Below, piece after piece: positions 52,228 through 61,352 of a DNA stretch of 64,000 nt. Position 1 is the first letter of the stretch, and the number at the start of each line of letters is the position of its first letter. The DNA is taken from positions 3,596,001 to 3,660,000 of the forward strand of contig BPGE01000001.1 of assembly GCA_026002875.1 (NCBI GenBank), in the 5' to 3' direction. The stretch comes from Bryobacteraceae bacterium (GTDB lineage Bacteria > Acidobacteriota > Terriglobia > Bryobacterales > Bryobacteraceae). Made by a program: the position numbers and the translations under genes. The notes beneath the pieces were generated by a model, which ran no database searches, was not told the DNA's origin, and saw only the letters and a list, made by a program, of their open reading frames with translations.

Positions 52228-53052
52228 CTACTCCGCGCTCAGCTCCGCGTAAGACGCAAGACGGATCCCGCGCTCGTCAAGCGCCTGCTTCACGCCAGGA
52301 TCGGTCAGGACACGCAGTTCTGACTCCCGGCTGTCTTTGAGCCTGGTGGGCGCGCGGCGCAGCTCGTCGTCGCACCAGCCGGGGTGTGTCATGAACTCCG
52401 TCACGCCTTCCGGCAGCCTGCGGAACAGCGAAATCAGATCCCCGGCGGTAAAGCGTCCGGTCCACTGAAACCCGGCGAAATGATCCGGCGTGCGCACGCC
52501 GCCCGCCCGAAAACGCCTTTCGAAGCGCTTCTCCAGCGCCGCCATGGCGCGCCGCGCCAGCCGGGTTCCGGCGGGAACCGGTCTGCGCGAGGCTGGCAGC
52601 GGCAGATCAAACGGCCGCCGCACCCAGCGCACGCCGAACTCGGAGGCCAGCCGGAGCACGGCATCCAGCACCGGCGGCAGCAGGTGCGTGTGCTTGTGCG
52701 TGTCCAGATGCGTCACGCGCACGCCGGCTGCGAGGATCTTCTCCATCTGCGCCCGCAGCTCTTCGTAGGGGCGCACGCGTCCCAACGCCAGCGAGCGCAG
52801 CAGCGCGGGGACGCTCTGCGGCAGCGGTTCGCCCGTCAGGACGGACCGCCCCTGCACAAGCACGAGATGGGCGCCTACGTCCAGCGAGGGGTGCGCCCGC
52901 GCCAGCTCCACGGCATCCTCGAACGCCTCGCCGTTCGCCATCAGCGTCGCCGATGTGAGGATGCCGTGCAGGTGGCAGTGGACGATGCCGCGGTTGACGC
53001 CGCGCGTGAAGCCGAAGTCGTCGGCGTTAACCGTCAGAATGCGCGCCGCCAT
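52228..53052 (-). CDS. hpnK: ChbG/HpnK family deacetylase
   Basis: The 274-residue protein has the YdjC-fold signatures: TVNADDFGFTRGVNRGI with the metal Asp pair, GAHLVLVQGRSVL, and the HxxxH type site in THLDTHKHTHLLPPVLD. HpnK homologues are placed in hopanoid biosynthesis clusters, where they are thought to deacetylate a hopanoid glycolipid head group; ChbG acts on chitobiose. The ATG shares a base with the stop of the mlaD-like gene (TGATG), so it is the last gene of a lipid-transport operon, which supports a lipid substrate. Confidence 0.78.
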   Translation of the reverse strand: MAARILTVNADDFGFTRGVNRGIVHCHLHGILTSATLMANGEAFEDAVELARAHPSLDVGAHLVLVQGRSVLTGEPLPQSVPALLRSLALGRVRPYEELRAQMEKILAAGVRVTHLDTHKHTHLLPPVLDAVLRLASEFGVRWVRRPFDLPLPASRRPVPAGTRLARRAMAALEKRFERRFRAGGVRTPDHFAGFQWTGRFTAGDLISLFRRLPEGVTEFMTHPGWCDDELRRAPTRLKDSRESELRVLTDPGVKQALDERGIRLASYAELSAE

Positions 53053-54125
53053 CAGAACAGCTTCAGCTGAATCGTCAGGAACTTCTTCGGATTCGCCCGG
53101 AAATCCTTCATCAGCGCCGTCATCTGCGCCGATGTCGCCGTCAGGTTTTCATACAGCGCCGGGTTGGTCATCAGCTGCCCCAGCGTCCCCTGCCCCGCGT
53201 TCAGCCGGTCGATCGTCGAGTTCACCTTGTCGAGGGTCGCCACCAGACGGTCATGCAACGCCTCGTCCCGCAGCAGCTTGCCCGCCGTGCCCTCGCCCTT
53301 GTTCAGGTTCTCGACCAGCGTGTGCAGCTCCTTCGACGTGGCGCGCAGTTCGTCATACAGCGCCGGATCCTTCAGCAGCTTGCCCGCCGTGCCCTCGCCG
53401 CGCTCCAGCCCTTCCGCCAGCCGGTCGAAGCGGCCCAGCGTCCGCCGCAGATCGTTATACAGATCTTCGTCGTAAACCAGGTGGCCGATCGTGCCCTTGC
53501 CCTGCCGCACGGCGGCCGTAATCTGCTGCACCTCGCCCAGCGTGTCGTTGATGCGGTTGTACAGCTGTTCGTCCTTGATCAGGCGGCCGAGATTGCCGCG
53601 CCCGGATTCAATGTGCTCGATCAGCCCGTCGATGCGCCGCAGGATCGACTGCATCGAATCCAGCAGCGGCATGGCCGACTGCACGACCTCGAGGAAATCC
53701 TTGTCGTCGCGCGCCTGCAGCGTGCCTCCGTCGGCCACGGTCTTCCGGCTCGTCCCGCGGCGGATGTTGAGGAACTTCGACCCCAGCACGTTCTCCGCGC
53801 TGAATCCGATGATCGAGTCCTCGGGAATCAGCGGCAGCGCCGTGCGGTCGATCTGCAGCGTCATCTTCACGGCGCGCGAATTGTCCGGGTCGCCGGTGAT
53901 TTCGATCTTCCTCACCTTCCCGATGAGGATGCCGTTCAGCCGGACCGCCGAGCCTTCCGTCATCGCCGCCGAATCCATCATGTAGGTGTACAGCGTGGCC
54001 TTCTCCTCGAACGGATTGTCGGCGCCCGTCATGAGGAAGATCAGCACGGCCAGCAGCGACATGGCCACAATGGCCATGATCCCGACGCGAAGCTGGGACC
54101 AGGCAACCTTTTGCGACGATGGCAT
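53052..54125 (-). CDS. mlaD: MlaD/MCE-domain lipid transport protein with C-terminal repeats
   Basis: The 357-residue protein has one N-terminal membrane span (GIMAIVAMSLLAVLIFLM), an MCE domain (about residues 40-120; VRLNGILIGKVRKIEI, VLGSKFLNI) and five tandem repeats of about 35-40 residues with the core G-x-G-T-x-G-x-L-x-x-D-x-x-L-Y, separated by helices (about residues 170-340). The substrate-binding ring sits in the periplasm and moves phospholipids between membranes; the repeats may extend it. The gene lies 48 bases behind mlaF and overlaps hpnK by one base. Confidence 0.88.
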   Translation of the reverse strand: MPSSQKVAWSQLRVGIMAIVAMSLLAVLIFLMTGADNPFEEKATLYTYMMDSAAMTEGSAVRLNGILIGKVRKIEITGDPDNSRAVKMTLQIDRTALPLIPEDSIIGFSAENVLGSKFLNIRRGTSRKTVADGGTLQARDDKDFLEVVQSAMPLLDSMQSILRRIDGLIEHIESGRGNLGRLIKDEQLYNRINDTLGEVQQITAAVRQGKGTIGHLVYDEDLYNDLRRTLGRFDRLAEGLERGEGTAGKLLKDPALYDELRATSKELHTLVENLNKGEGTAGKLLRDEALHDRLVATLDKVNSTIDRLNAGQGTLGQLMTNPALYENLTATSAQMTALMKDFRANPKKFLTIQLKLF

Positions 54126-54173
54126 GGCTCTCTTCCCTAGCTTCCCACGATCGGGGCGAATCCGTGGCGAACC

Positions 54174-54989
54174 CTACCGGCTGGCGAACTTGGCGACATA
54201 TTCGTCCCTGCAGGCGTCGAATTCGGCGGGCGTCCCAAGAAAAACAATCCTCCCTTCCCGCAGCACCATGTACCGCGTCCGCGTCGTCCCCGGCTCCGCT
54301 GGAACCAGCCGTCCCTGCACCGGATCCCAACGGTAGCGGTCCAGCAGTTCGCCGTCCTGGTGGCGGTGCGTCACCATCACCGTCGTGGCGTGGCTCGCGT
54401 CGCGCCCCTTCACGATCAGCGCCATGATCGTCGTGGCGGTGATCGGATCCAGCCCCGCCGTCGGCGAATCGTACAGCAGCAGCTCCGGCTGCGTCACGAT
54501 CGCGCGCGCGATGCCCACGCGGCGCCGCATGCCGCCGCTCAGCTCGCTCGGGAACTTGTCCAGAGTATGCCCGAGCTCGACAAACTCGAGCGACTCCTCC
54601 ACCCGCCTCCGGACCTCGGCTTCGCTCAACGGCGTCCGCTTCTGGTTCAGCAGCGGATAGGCGACGTTCTCTTCCACCGTGAGCGAGTCGAACAGCCCGC
54701 CTTCCTGAAACAGCATCCCGATCCGCGCCCGGATGTCGTTCCACTGCTCGTCCGTGTAGCCCGTCGTGTCTTCGCCGAACAGCAGGATGCGCCCCCGCGT
54801 CGGACGGATCAACCCCAGCGCCAGCTTCAGGATCAGCGTCTTCCCGCTCGCCGCCGCGCCCTGGATCACCAGCGTCTCTCCGCGCAGGACTTCGAAGGAA
54901 ATCCCGTCCAGCACGCACTCCCCGCCGAAGCTCAGACAGACGCCGTCAAAGACCATCACCCGTTCGTTTGCGGCTGCACCCATGGCCAC
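54174..54989 (-). CDS. mlaF: ABC transporter ATPase, MlaF type, with Ser in place of the Walker B Glu
   Basis: The 271-residue ATPase powers the Mla complex. Walker A is GAAASGKT (44-51), the Q-loop is MLFQEGGLF, the signature is LSGGM (150-154) and Walker B is LLLYD174 followed by Ser175 instead of the usual catalytic Glu (DSPTAGLDP). The H-loop THRHQDG is present. I use GTG 54989, directly next to the mlaE stop; ATG 54983 is an alternative. The C-terminal extension after the H-loop is normal for the family. Confidence 0.9.
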   Translation of the reverse strand: MAMGAAANERVMVFDGVCLSFGGECVLDGISFEVLRGETLVIQGAAASGKTLILKLALGLIRPTRGRILLFGEDTTGYTDEQWNDIRARIGMLFQEGGLFDSLTVEENVAYPLLNQKRTPLSEAEVRRRVEESLEFVELGHTLDKFPSELSGGMRRRVGIARAIVTQPELLLYDSPTAGLDPITATTIMALIVKGRDASHATTVMVTHRHQDGELLDRYRWDPVQGRLVPAEPGTTRTRYMVLREGRIVFLGTPAEFDACRDEYVAKFASR

Positions 54990-55748
54990 TCAGAGATTGG
55001 TGAAGATGCGCCCGATGATGAACGTCAGCACCACCACCCAGACGCTCGCCACCACCACCGCCTGCGTCGTCGAGCGTCCTACGCCCTGCGTGCCGCCCGT
55101 CGTCTGCATCCCGTAGTAGCAGCCCACCAGAGCCAGAACGATGGCGAAGCAGAAGGGTTTGATCAGCCCCTGCGCGATGTCGTTGTACTCGATGGCGCGC
55201 CACGCCGTCTCCCAGTACTGCGCGCCCGGCGTCAGCTGCAGCATGACGCACGCAACCACCCAGCCCCCCACGAGCCCCAGAAAGTCGGCGATCACCGTCA
55301 GCAGGGGCAGAACGATCGCCGTGGCCAGCAGCCGCGGCTTCACCAGCTTCAGCACCGGGTCCGTCCCCAGCGCCCTCATGGCGTCGATCTGCTCGGTCAC
55401 CTTCATCGAGCCCAGCTCGCTGGCCATGCCCGAAGAGTTCCGCCCCGCCACCATCAGCGCCGTCAGCACCGGCCCCATCTCGCGCACCATCGTGATGGCC
55501 ACGATCTTGCCCACCTGCGACGTCGCCCCGTACGTCTGCAACGCGCGCGACATCTGCAACGCCATCACCGCGCCGCTGAAAAACCCGGTCAGGCACACCA
55601 CCGGCAGGCTCCCGACGCCGATCAGGTCCATCTGGATGACGGTGTCGCCCCAATACGCCGGTTTGCGGAACAGCCCGCGGAGCGCCCGGATCGAAAGGAG
55701 GATGAATTCCTGAAACGTGTAAACAGGCCGTTTGAGGAGATCCAGCAA
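54990..55748 (-). CDS. mlaE: MlaE-family ABC permease
   Basis: The 252-residue permease has about five to six membrane spans and the family signatures MVREMGPVLTALMVAGRNSSGMASELGSM (the EAA-like coupling region) and RAIEYNDIAQGLIKPF. With MlaF and MlaD it forms the inner-membrane lipid transporter. The first codon is TTG 55748, preceded by GAGAGGAA; no ATG fits. It is first in the operon mlaE-mlaF-mlaD-hpnK and diverges from the P1 peptidase gene. Confidence 0.9.
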   Translation of the reverse strand: MLDLLKRPVYTFQEFILLSIRALRGLFRKPAYWGDTVIQMDLIGVGSLPVVCLTGFFSGAVMALQMSRALQTYGATSQVGKIVAITMVREMGPVLTALMVAGRNSSGMASELGSMKVTEQIDAMRALGTDPVLKLVKPRLLATAIVLPLLTVIADFLGLVGGWVVACVMLQLTPGAQYWETAWRAIEYNDIAQGLIKPFCFAIVLALVGCYYGMQTTGGTQGVGRSTTQAVVVASVWVVVLTFIIGRIFTNL

Positions 55749-55823
55749 TGGGCCGTTCCTCTCGCTGACTTGATGCTAGCATAGCGGTTGCAGCGGCCCG
55801 GAAAAGCCGCCATCCTCCAGCAG

Positions 55824-56774
55824 ATGAAGGGACTCACCGACATCGCCGGCATCCGCGTCGGCCACGCCTCCGACTACGAAGCCCTCACCGGCTGTACCGT
55901 CATCCTCTGCGAAAAAGGCGCCGTGGCGGGCGCCGACATCCGCGGCGGCGCCACCGGCACGGAAGAGATGGACGTGATGAGCCCGTTCCACATCGCGCCT
56001 CACGTCCATGCCGTCGTCCTCGCCGGCGGCAGCGCCTTCGGCCTCGAGGCGGCCAGCGGCGTGCGGCGCTTCCTCGAACAGAAGGGCATCGGCTTTCAGA
56101 CCGGCGCCGCCGTTGTCCCTATCGTGCCCTGCGCCATCCTCTACGACCTCGCCATCGGCAAGCCCGGCGTCCGCCCCACTCGCGAAATGGGCGAAGCCGC
56201 GGCGGCCGCGGCCAACGACGGCCCCGTCGCCGAAGGCTGCATCGGCGCCGGCACGGGCGCCACCGTCGGCAAAGCCCTCGGCCTTGCCCACGCCATGAAA
56301 AGCGGCATCGGCTCCTTCACCGTCGAACTGCCTGCCGGCGTCAGGGTCTCTGCTCTCGCGGCCGTCAACGCCTGGGGCGACGTCGTCGACCCGCGCACGG
56401 GCCGCATTGTCGCCGGCGCGCGCAAATCCCCAGACTCGCGCGAGTTCGTCAACTCGGCCGAACTGCTCAAATCCGGCGCCGGCCCATCCATCCCTGGCCG
56501 CAACACGACGCTCGCCGTCGTCGCCACCAACGCGCGCCTGTCGAAAGTCCAGGCCGCGCGGCTCGCCCAGATGGGCCAGCAGGGCCTCGTGCGCGCCATC
56601 TCTCCCGTCCATACCTCCGTCGATGGCGACCTCTGCATCGCCCTCGCCACCGGCGCCCTCGAAGCCCATCCCGACGCGCTCGGCGCCGCCGCCGTCGAAG
56701 CCGTCGCCGAAGCCATTCTCCGCGCCGTCCGCTCGGCCCGATCGCTGGGCGGCGTGCCCGGTCTTGCGGGGTGA
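55824..56774 (+). CDS. P1 family peptidase (DmpA/S58, N-terminal nucleophile fold)
   Basis: The 316-residue protein belongs to the DmpA/ornithine acetyltransferase-like fold: ITDIAGIRVGHASD-like start (here LTDIAGIRVGHASDY), GGSAFGLEAASGVRRFLE, PAAILYDL-like (PCAILYDLAIG) and the self-cleavage/nucleophile region (TTLAVVATNARL, where the new N-terminal residue is Thr). These aminopeptidases release N-terminal residues or D-amino acids. A TTG at 55788 is an alternative start, five bases after a TAGCAT box. It is followed three bases later by the exported deacetylase gene. Confidence 0.87.
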   Translation: MKGLTDIAGIRVGHASDYEALTGCTVILCEKGAVAGADIRGGATGTEEMDVMSPFHIAPHVHAVVLAGGSAFGLEAASGVRRFLEQKGIGFQTGAAVVPIVPCAILYDLAIGKPGVRPTREMGEAAAAAANDGPVAEGCIGAGTGATVGKALGLAHAMKSGIGSFTVELPAGVRVSALAAVNAWGDVVDPRTGRIVAGARKSPDSREFVNSAELLKSGAGPSIPGRNTTLAVVATNARLSKVQAARLAQMGQQGLVRAISPVHTSVDGDLCIALATGALEAHPDALGAAAVEAVAEAILRAVRSARSLGGVPGLAG

Positions 56775-56777
56775 ATC

Positions 56778-58145
56778 ATGAGAGTTCTCTGCCTGCTCCT
56801 GCTTCTCTGCGCTCCCCTCGCGGCCCAGCCGCCGGTTTACTGGCTTCTCTGGTTCGATACCGAGGACTTCATCGAGCCTGCCTCCGACGACGCCGCGCTG
56901 CGCCTCGCCGAAGGCCTGCGCGAACGCGGCGTCCGGGCCACGTTCAAGATCGTCGGCGAGCAGGCCCGCGTCTGGCTTGCCCGCGGCCGCCACGACGTCA
57001 TCCGCGCTCTCGCCGCCCACGACATCGGCTACCATACCGAGTTCCACAGCGTTCACCCCGCGCCCGCCGAGTACCTCGCCCACATGGGGCTGCTCGACGG
57101 CGCCGCCGAGTTTTCCCGCCGCGAGCGCGGCGGCATGCTGCTGCTCGAAAAACTCTTCGGCCTCGTTCCCAGCTGCTACGGCCAGCCCGGCAACTCCTGG
57201 GCGCCGCAGGTGAACCTCGCCCTGCGCGAGTGGGGCGTCAAGGTCTATATGGACGACGCCGGCCAGGTGGGCTTCGACCAGCAGCCCTTCTGGTACGGCG
57301 GCCTGCTCTACATCTTCAACCTCGGCCCCCATACCGTCCGCGCCGAACTGAACGACCCGCGCGCGCTGGACGTGGCGAAAAAACGTTTCGACGAAGCCGT
57401 CTCGAGCGCCCGCCGCCTCGGCGGCGGCGTCATTCAGACCTACTACCACCCCAACGAGTGGGCCACCGCGGAGTTCTGGGACGCCGTCAACTTCTCCTAC
57501 GGCGCCAACCCCGAACACAGCGAGTGGAAAAAGCCGCGGCTCCTCTCGCCGGAGGCGCGCGAGCAGGCCTACCGCATCTTCTTCGACTGGGTCGATCACG
57601 TCCGCCGCACGCCCGATCTCCGCATCATCACCGCGCGCGACGCCATCGCCCTGTTCGAGCCCCGCGACGCCGCTCCCCCCGCCGGACTCGCCCGCCGCCT
57701 CGCGGAAAGCCTCGACGCCCACGAGGGCTTCTCCGCCGCCGACCTCCTGCTCAGCCTTCTTGGCGTGGAGCCGCGCCACGTCGACGGCCCGCTCCGCCGC
57801 ACGCCCACCACGTGGAATCAGCCCGAGATCCCGCGGCTTGTCTTCGACCGCGCCCGCCAGGAGGCCGCCGGGTTCGTCCGCGCCCACGGCCGCCTGCCCG
57901 ATGCCGTCTGGCTCGGCAGCCAGTGCCTCTCGCTCGAGGACTTCGCCGCCACCCTCGCCGCCGATGAAGGCAACGGCCCGGTGCGGCTGCGCAAAGGGCG
58001 CCCCGATTTTGAAAAACGCATCGGCCGCGATGCCGCGCGCCTCTACAACTGGATCATCCACCCGAAAGGCTTCGCGCCTGAAAGCCTGCTGGAGATGGCC
58101 CGCCTGCAGGCGTGGACGCTCAAGCCCGCGCGCCTCCGCCGCTGA
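56778..58145 (+). CDS. Exported NodB-like polysaccharide deacetylase domain protein
   Basis: The 455-residue protein has a signal peptide (RVLCLLLLLCAPLAAQ), then a divergent NodB domain (about residues 20-290) with the Asp-containing LLWFDTEDFIEP, TFKIVGEQAR, the histidine motif GYHTEFHSVHP and YYHPNEW. The C-terminal 130 residues contain a pseudomurein-binding-like helical repeat (WLGSQCLSLEDFAATLA). It probably acts on an extracytoplasmic glycan. It shares an operon with the P1 peptidase (three-base gap). The stop abuts that of the convergent SDR. Confidence 0.75.
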   Translation: MRVLCLLLLLCAPLAAQPPVYWLLWFDTEDFIEPASDDAALRLAEGLRERGVRATFKIVGEQARVWLARGRHDVIRALAAHDIGYHTEFHSVHPAPAEYLAHMGLLDGAAEFSRRERGGMLLLEKLFGLVPSCYGQPGNSWAPQVNLALREWGVKVYMDDAGQVGFDQQPFWYGGLLYIFNLGPHTVRAELNDPRALDVAKKRFDEAVSSARRLGGGVIQTYYHPNEWATAEFWDAVNFSYGANPEHSEWKKPRLLSPEAREQAYRIFFDWVDHVRRTPDLRIITARDAIALFEPRDAAPPAGLARRLAESLDAHEGFSAADLLLSLLGVEPRHVDGPLRRTPTTWNQPEIPRLVFDRARQEAAGFVRAHGRLPDAVWLGSQCLSLEDFAATLAADEGNGPVRLRKGRPDFEKRIGRDAARLYNWIIHPKGFAPESLLEMARLQAWTLKPARLRR

Positions 58146-58919
58146 TCACTCGTACGGCCACACCGGCCTCGTAAAGAGCCCGCCGTCCACCCAGATCGTC
58201 TGGCCCGTGATGAACTCGGCCCGGTCCTCGCACAGGAACGCCACGGCCACCGCCACGTCCGACGGCAGCCCGATGCGCCGCATCGGAGTCAGTTTCGACC
58301 ACGTGCCCGCGTAGTCGCCCGCCTCCTGCTTCGTCCGCTCGATCTCGATCGCGCCCGGCGCCACGCAGTTGACGCGGATCCGGTACGGTCCCAGCTCGAC
58401 AGCGGCCACCTTCGTGAACTGCTCGATGCCGCCCTTCGACGCGGTGTAGTTCACCAGGTTCGGGAACGGCCACTTGTTGCAGCCCGACCCGATGTTGACG
58501 ATCGAGCCCCCGCCGGCGTCCTTCATCGCCCGCGCCGCCCGCTGCGTGCAGAGAAAGCAGCCCTTCAGGTTCACGTCCAGCACGCGGTCCCACTCTTCTT
58601 CCGTCAGCTCGAGCAGCGGCTTCCACGTCTGGATGCCCGCGTTGTTCACGAGGATGTCGAGCCCGCCGAACTCGGCCAGCGTGCGGTCGAACATTTCATC
58701 CACGTCCTGTTTTCGCCCCACGTCGGCCCGCACGGCGTAAGCCCGCCCGCCCGCGGCGGCGATCTCCTTCACCGTCGCTTCCGCGCCGGCGGCGTCGCTG
58801 TGGTAGTTGACGGCAACCCAGGCGCCCTGCCGCGCCAGCTCCAGCGCGATGCCCTTGCCCACGCCTTTGCTTGCGCCTGTCACCAGGGCGCGCTTGTTCT
58901 CCAGTGGCAGTCCCGGCAT
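58146..58919 (-). CDS. SDR-family oxidoreductase (glucose dehydrogenase-like)
   Basis: The 257-residue SDR has [12 protein letters not shown] as the cofactor loop, [10 protein letters not shown] (Asn/Ser suggests NADP), NNAGIQTW, catalytic Ser in NIGSGCNKW, Tyr-x-x-x-Lys in YTASKGGIE and [11 protein letters not shown] at the end, most like glucose 1-dehydrogenase or related sugar dehydrogenases. ATG 58919 is seven bases after a TAGAAT box (58927-58932, minus strand), with no clear Shine-Dalgarno. It is monocistronic or follows 58930-59316. Confidence 0.88.
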   Translation of the reverse strand: MPGLPLENKRALVTGASKGVGKGIALELARQGAWVAVNYHSDAAGAEATVKEIAAAGGRAYAVRADVGRKQDVDEMFDRTLAEFGGLDILVNNAGIQTWKPLLELTEEEWDRVLDVNLKGCFLCTQRAARAMKDAGGGSIVNIGSGCNKWPFPNLVNYTASKGGIEQFTKVAAVELGPYRIRVNCVAPGAIEIERTKQEAGDYAGTWSKLTPMRRIGLPSDVAVAVAFLCEDRAEFITGQTIWVDGGLFTRPVWPYE

Positions 58920-58929
58920 GGCTCCGATT

Positions 58930-59316
58930 CTACTTCTTCCCGCGCGTTTCGGGTTCGAACACGAGGTAAGGAGACGACGCCGGATCCCGGCAGCCTTCGA
59001 ACGCCGCGCCCGGCTCCACCGTGATCCGCTGCCAGCCAACCCCGCGCGGCAGGGGCACGGCCGCCCACCCGCGCGCCCGGGACGCCACTCCGGCAGTCTT
59101 TCCGTTCAGGCGCACCTGCTCCGGAGTCCTGCCCTTCAGCCGCAGCAGCAGCACGATCCGCGCCCCGCGCGCCGCGGGCGCCGTCGGCGCGCGGAAGACC
59201 AGCCGCAACGCGCCGCCCGATTCCGACGACGCGATGCACGGCGCCAGCACCGGCTGCCCCGGCGCCAGGCAGGCTGCCGCCATGCCCGCCAGCAAAATTC
59301 TCCGTGCCGCCCGCAA
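58930..59316 (-). CDS. Small exported protein of unknown function
   Basis: From TTG 59316 the 128-residue product has a signal peptide ([18 protein letters not shown]) and a beta-rich mature part with two cysteines (APCIASS and FEGCRDP) and several Arg/Gly-rich strands. I do not recognise a family. The start is uncertain because no ATG with a ribosome site is near; upstream there is a run of T and a G6-C-G6 tract in the divergent region. The reading frame is supported by lack of competing frames and by its place between genes. Confidence 0.5.
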   Translation of the reverse strand: MRAARRILLAGMAAACLAPGQPVLAPCIASSESGGALRLVFRAPTAPAARGARIVLLLRLKGRTPEQVRLNGKTAGVASRARGWAAVPLPRGVGWQRITVEPGAAFEGCRDPASSPYLVFEPETRGKK

Positions 59317-59381
59317 AAAAATAGTTGCCCCCCGCCCCCCATCTTATTCACACTTGGTAGACGGAGGCATTCGAACCCGAA

Positions 59382-61328
59382 TTGAATCTCAAGCTCCCTG
59401 AAGCCGCTCCCGTGCGGGAGCCGTCCGACCGGTGGACGGTGGCGGATGCACGGGAACTCTACGACATCGACCGGTGGGGCAAGGGGTATTTCTCCATCAG
59501 CGATCAGGGCCACGTTCTCGTCCATCCCACCAAGGAACCGCACCGCTTCGTCGACCTGAAGGAACTCGTCGACACCCTGATCCTGCGCGGCATCGACCCG
59601 CCGCTGCTGCTGCGCTTCCCGCAGATCCTCGGCCGGCAGCTGAGCGAAATGTGGCAGGTCTTCGACGCCGCCATCCGCGATCACGACTACAAGGGCGCCT
59701 ACTGCTGCGTCTACCCCATCAAGGTCAACCAGCAGCGTCAGGTCGTCGAAGAGATCTACCAGCTCGGACGCCAGTACGGCTTCGGCCTCGAAGCCGGCTC
59801 CAAGCCGGAGCTGCTGGCCGTCATGGCCATCGCCGACAACGGCACGCCGATCATCTGCAACGGCTTCAAGGACGACGAATACATCGAGCTCTGCATGCTC
59901 GCCGCCAAGATCGGCCGCAACATCACGCCCGTCGTCGAAAAGTACACCGAGCTCGACCTCATCCTGCAGAAAGCCGAAAAGCTCGGCGTCCGCCCCCGCA
60001 TCGGCATCCGCATCAAGCTCGCCAGCCGGGGCGCAGGGCGCTGGAAATCCTCGGGCGGCTACCGCTCCAAGTTCGGCCTCACGGTTTCAGAAGCCATGCG
60101 GGCGCTCGACACGCTCAAGGCGCTCGGCATGCAGGACTGCCTCAAGCTGCTTCACTTCCACCTCGGCAGCCAGATCACAAACATCCGCCACATCAAGGGC
60201 GCCGTCATCGAAGCGGCGCGCGTCTACGTCGATCTCAAAAAACAGGGCGCCGGACTCGAGATCCTCGACGTGGGCGGCGGTCTCGGCATCGACTACGACG
60301 GCTCGCAGACCGACTTCGAATCCAGCGTCAACTACACGCTGCAGGAATACGCCAACGACATCGTCTACCATGTCCAGAACGTCTGCGACGATGCCGAAGT
60401 GCCGCATCCCACCATCATGAGCGAGAGCGGCCGAGCCATCGCCGCCTACCACAGCGTGCTCGTCTTCAACGTCCTCGGCGTCAGCGGATTCGGCGAAGAG
60501 CACATCCCCGACGAGCTGCCCGAAGACGCCGAGCAGCCCCTCGTCGACCTGCTCGAAACCTACCGCAATCTCACGCTCCGCAATCTGCTCGAGAGCTTCC
60601 ACGACGCCCAGCAGGCGCTCGATTCCGCCCTCAACCTCTTCAGCCTCGGCTATCTGCCGCTCAAGCAGCGCTGCCTGGCCGAAAACCTCTACTGGCTGAT
60701 CTGCCGCCGCGTGCTCGCGCTGGCCCGCCAGATGGACGTCTTCCCGGAAGAGCTCGAAGGTCTCGAGAGCATGCTCTCCGACACTTACTTCTGCAACTTC
60801 TCGCTCTTCCAGAGCATGCCCGACAGCTGGGCGGTGAAGCAGCTCTTCCCCATCATGCCCATCCACCGTCTCGGCGAGCGCCCCACGCGCCACGGCGTGC
60901 TCGGCGACATCAGCTGCGACAGCGACGGCAAGGTCGATCAGTTCATCGACCGCCGCGACGTCAAGAAGACCCTGCCCCTGCACCCCTTCAACGGCGAGCC
61001 CTACTACCTCGGCGCCTTCCTCGTCGGCGCGTATCAGGAGATCCTGGGCGATCTGCACAACCTCTTCGGCGACACGCACGCCGTCCATGTGCGCGTCAAC
61101 GATCAGAACAAGCCCGTGCTCGAAGCCGTCATCCGCGGCGACAGCGTCAAGGAAGTGCTCGCTTACGTCCAGTTCAGCTCGTCCCAGCTTCTGGAGCAGT
61201 TCCGCCGCGACATGGAAGAAGCCGTCATGGCCGGCAAGATCGGCTATGAAGAAAGCGGCCGCCTGCTCAAGTTCTACGAGGAAGGCCTCTACGGCTACAC
61301 CTACCTCGAAGACGCGCACCGCACCTGA
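59382..61328 (+). CDS. speA: Biosynthetic arginine decarboxylase
   Basis: This 648-residue fold-III PLP decarboxylase makes agmatine for polyamine synthesis. Typical SpeA features are WTVADARELYDIDRWGKGYFSI at the N-terminus (split here: WTVADARELYDI), the PLP Lys in YPIKVNQQR, HFHLGSQ, VGGGLGIDYDGS and MSESGRAI. The length is standard. The frame opens at TTG 59382, 14 bases after GGAGG; GTG 59412 is an alternative that would still include the conserved start. Single gene. Confidence 0.93.
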   Translation: MNLKLPEAAPVREPSDRWTVADARELYDIDRWGKGYFSISDQGHVLVHPTKEPHRFVDLKELVDTLILRGIDPPLLLRFPQILGRQLSEMWQVFDAAIRDHDYKGAYCCVYPIKVNQQRQVVEEIYQLGRQYGFGLEAGSKPELLAVMAIADNGTPIICNGFKDDEYIELCMLAAKIGRNITPVVEKYTELDLILQKAEKLGVRPRIGIRIKLASRGAGRWKSSGGYRSKFGLTVSEAMRALDTLKALGMQDCLKLLHFHLGSQITNIRHIKGAVIEAARVYVDLKKQGAGLEILDVGGGLGIDYDGSQTDFESSVNYTLQEYANDIVYHVQNVCDDAEVPHPTIMSESGRAIAAYHSVLVFNVLGVSGFGEEHIPDELPEDAEQPLVDLLETYRNLTLRNLLESFHDAQQALDSALNLFSLGYLPLKQRCLAENLYWLICRRVLALARQMDVFPEELEGLESMLSDTYFCNFSLFQSMPDSWAVKQLFPIMPIHRLGERPTRHGVLGDISCDSDGKVDQFIDRRDVKKTLPLHPFNGEPYYLGAFLVGAYQEILGDLHNLFGDTHAVHVRVNDQNKPVLEAVIRGDSVKEVLAYVQFSSSQLLEQFRRDMEEAVMAGKIGYEESGRLLKFYEEGLYGYTYLEDAHRT

Positions 61329-61352
61329 GACGGGCTGCGCCCCGCCGCCTGT

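Noticed and set aside
59352-59392. tRNA-like string (TTGGTAGAC and TTCGAACCC, or the reverse with a terminal ACCA)
   Set aside because: The T-stem does not pair and no matching acceptor strand exists within 90 bases on either strand; the region belongs to the speA leader.
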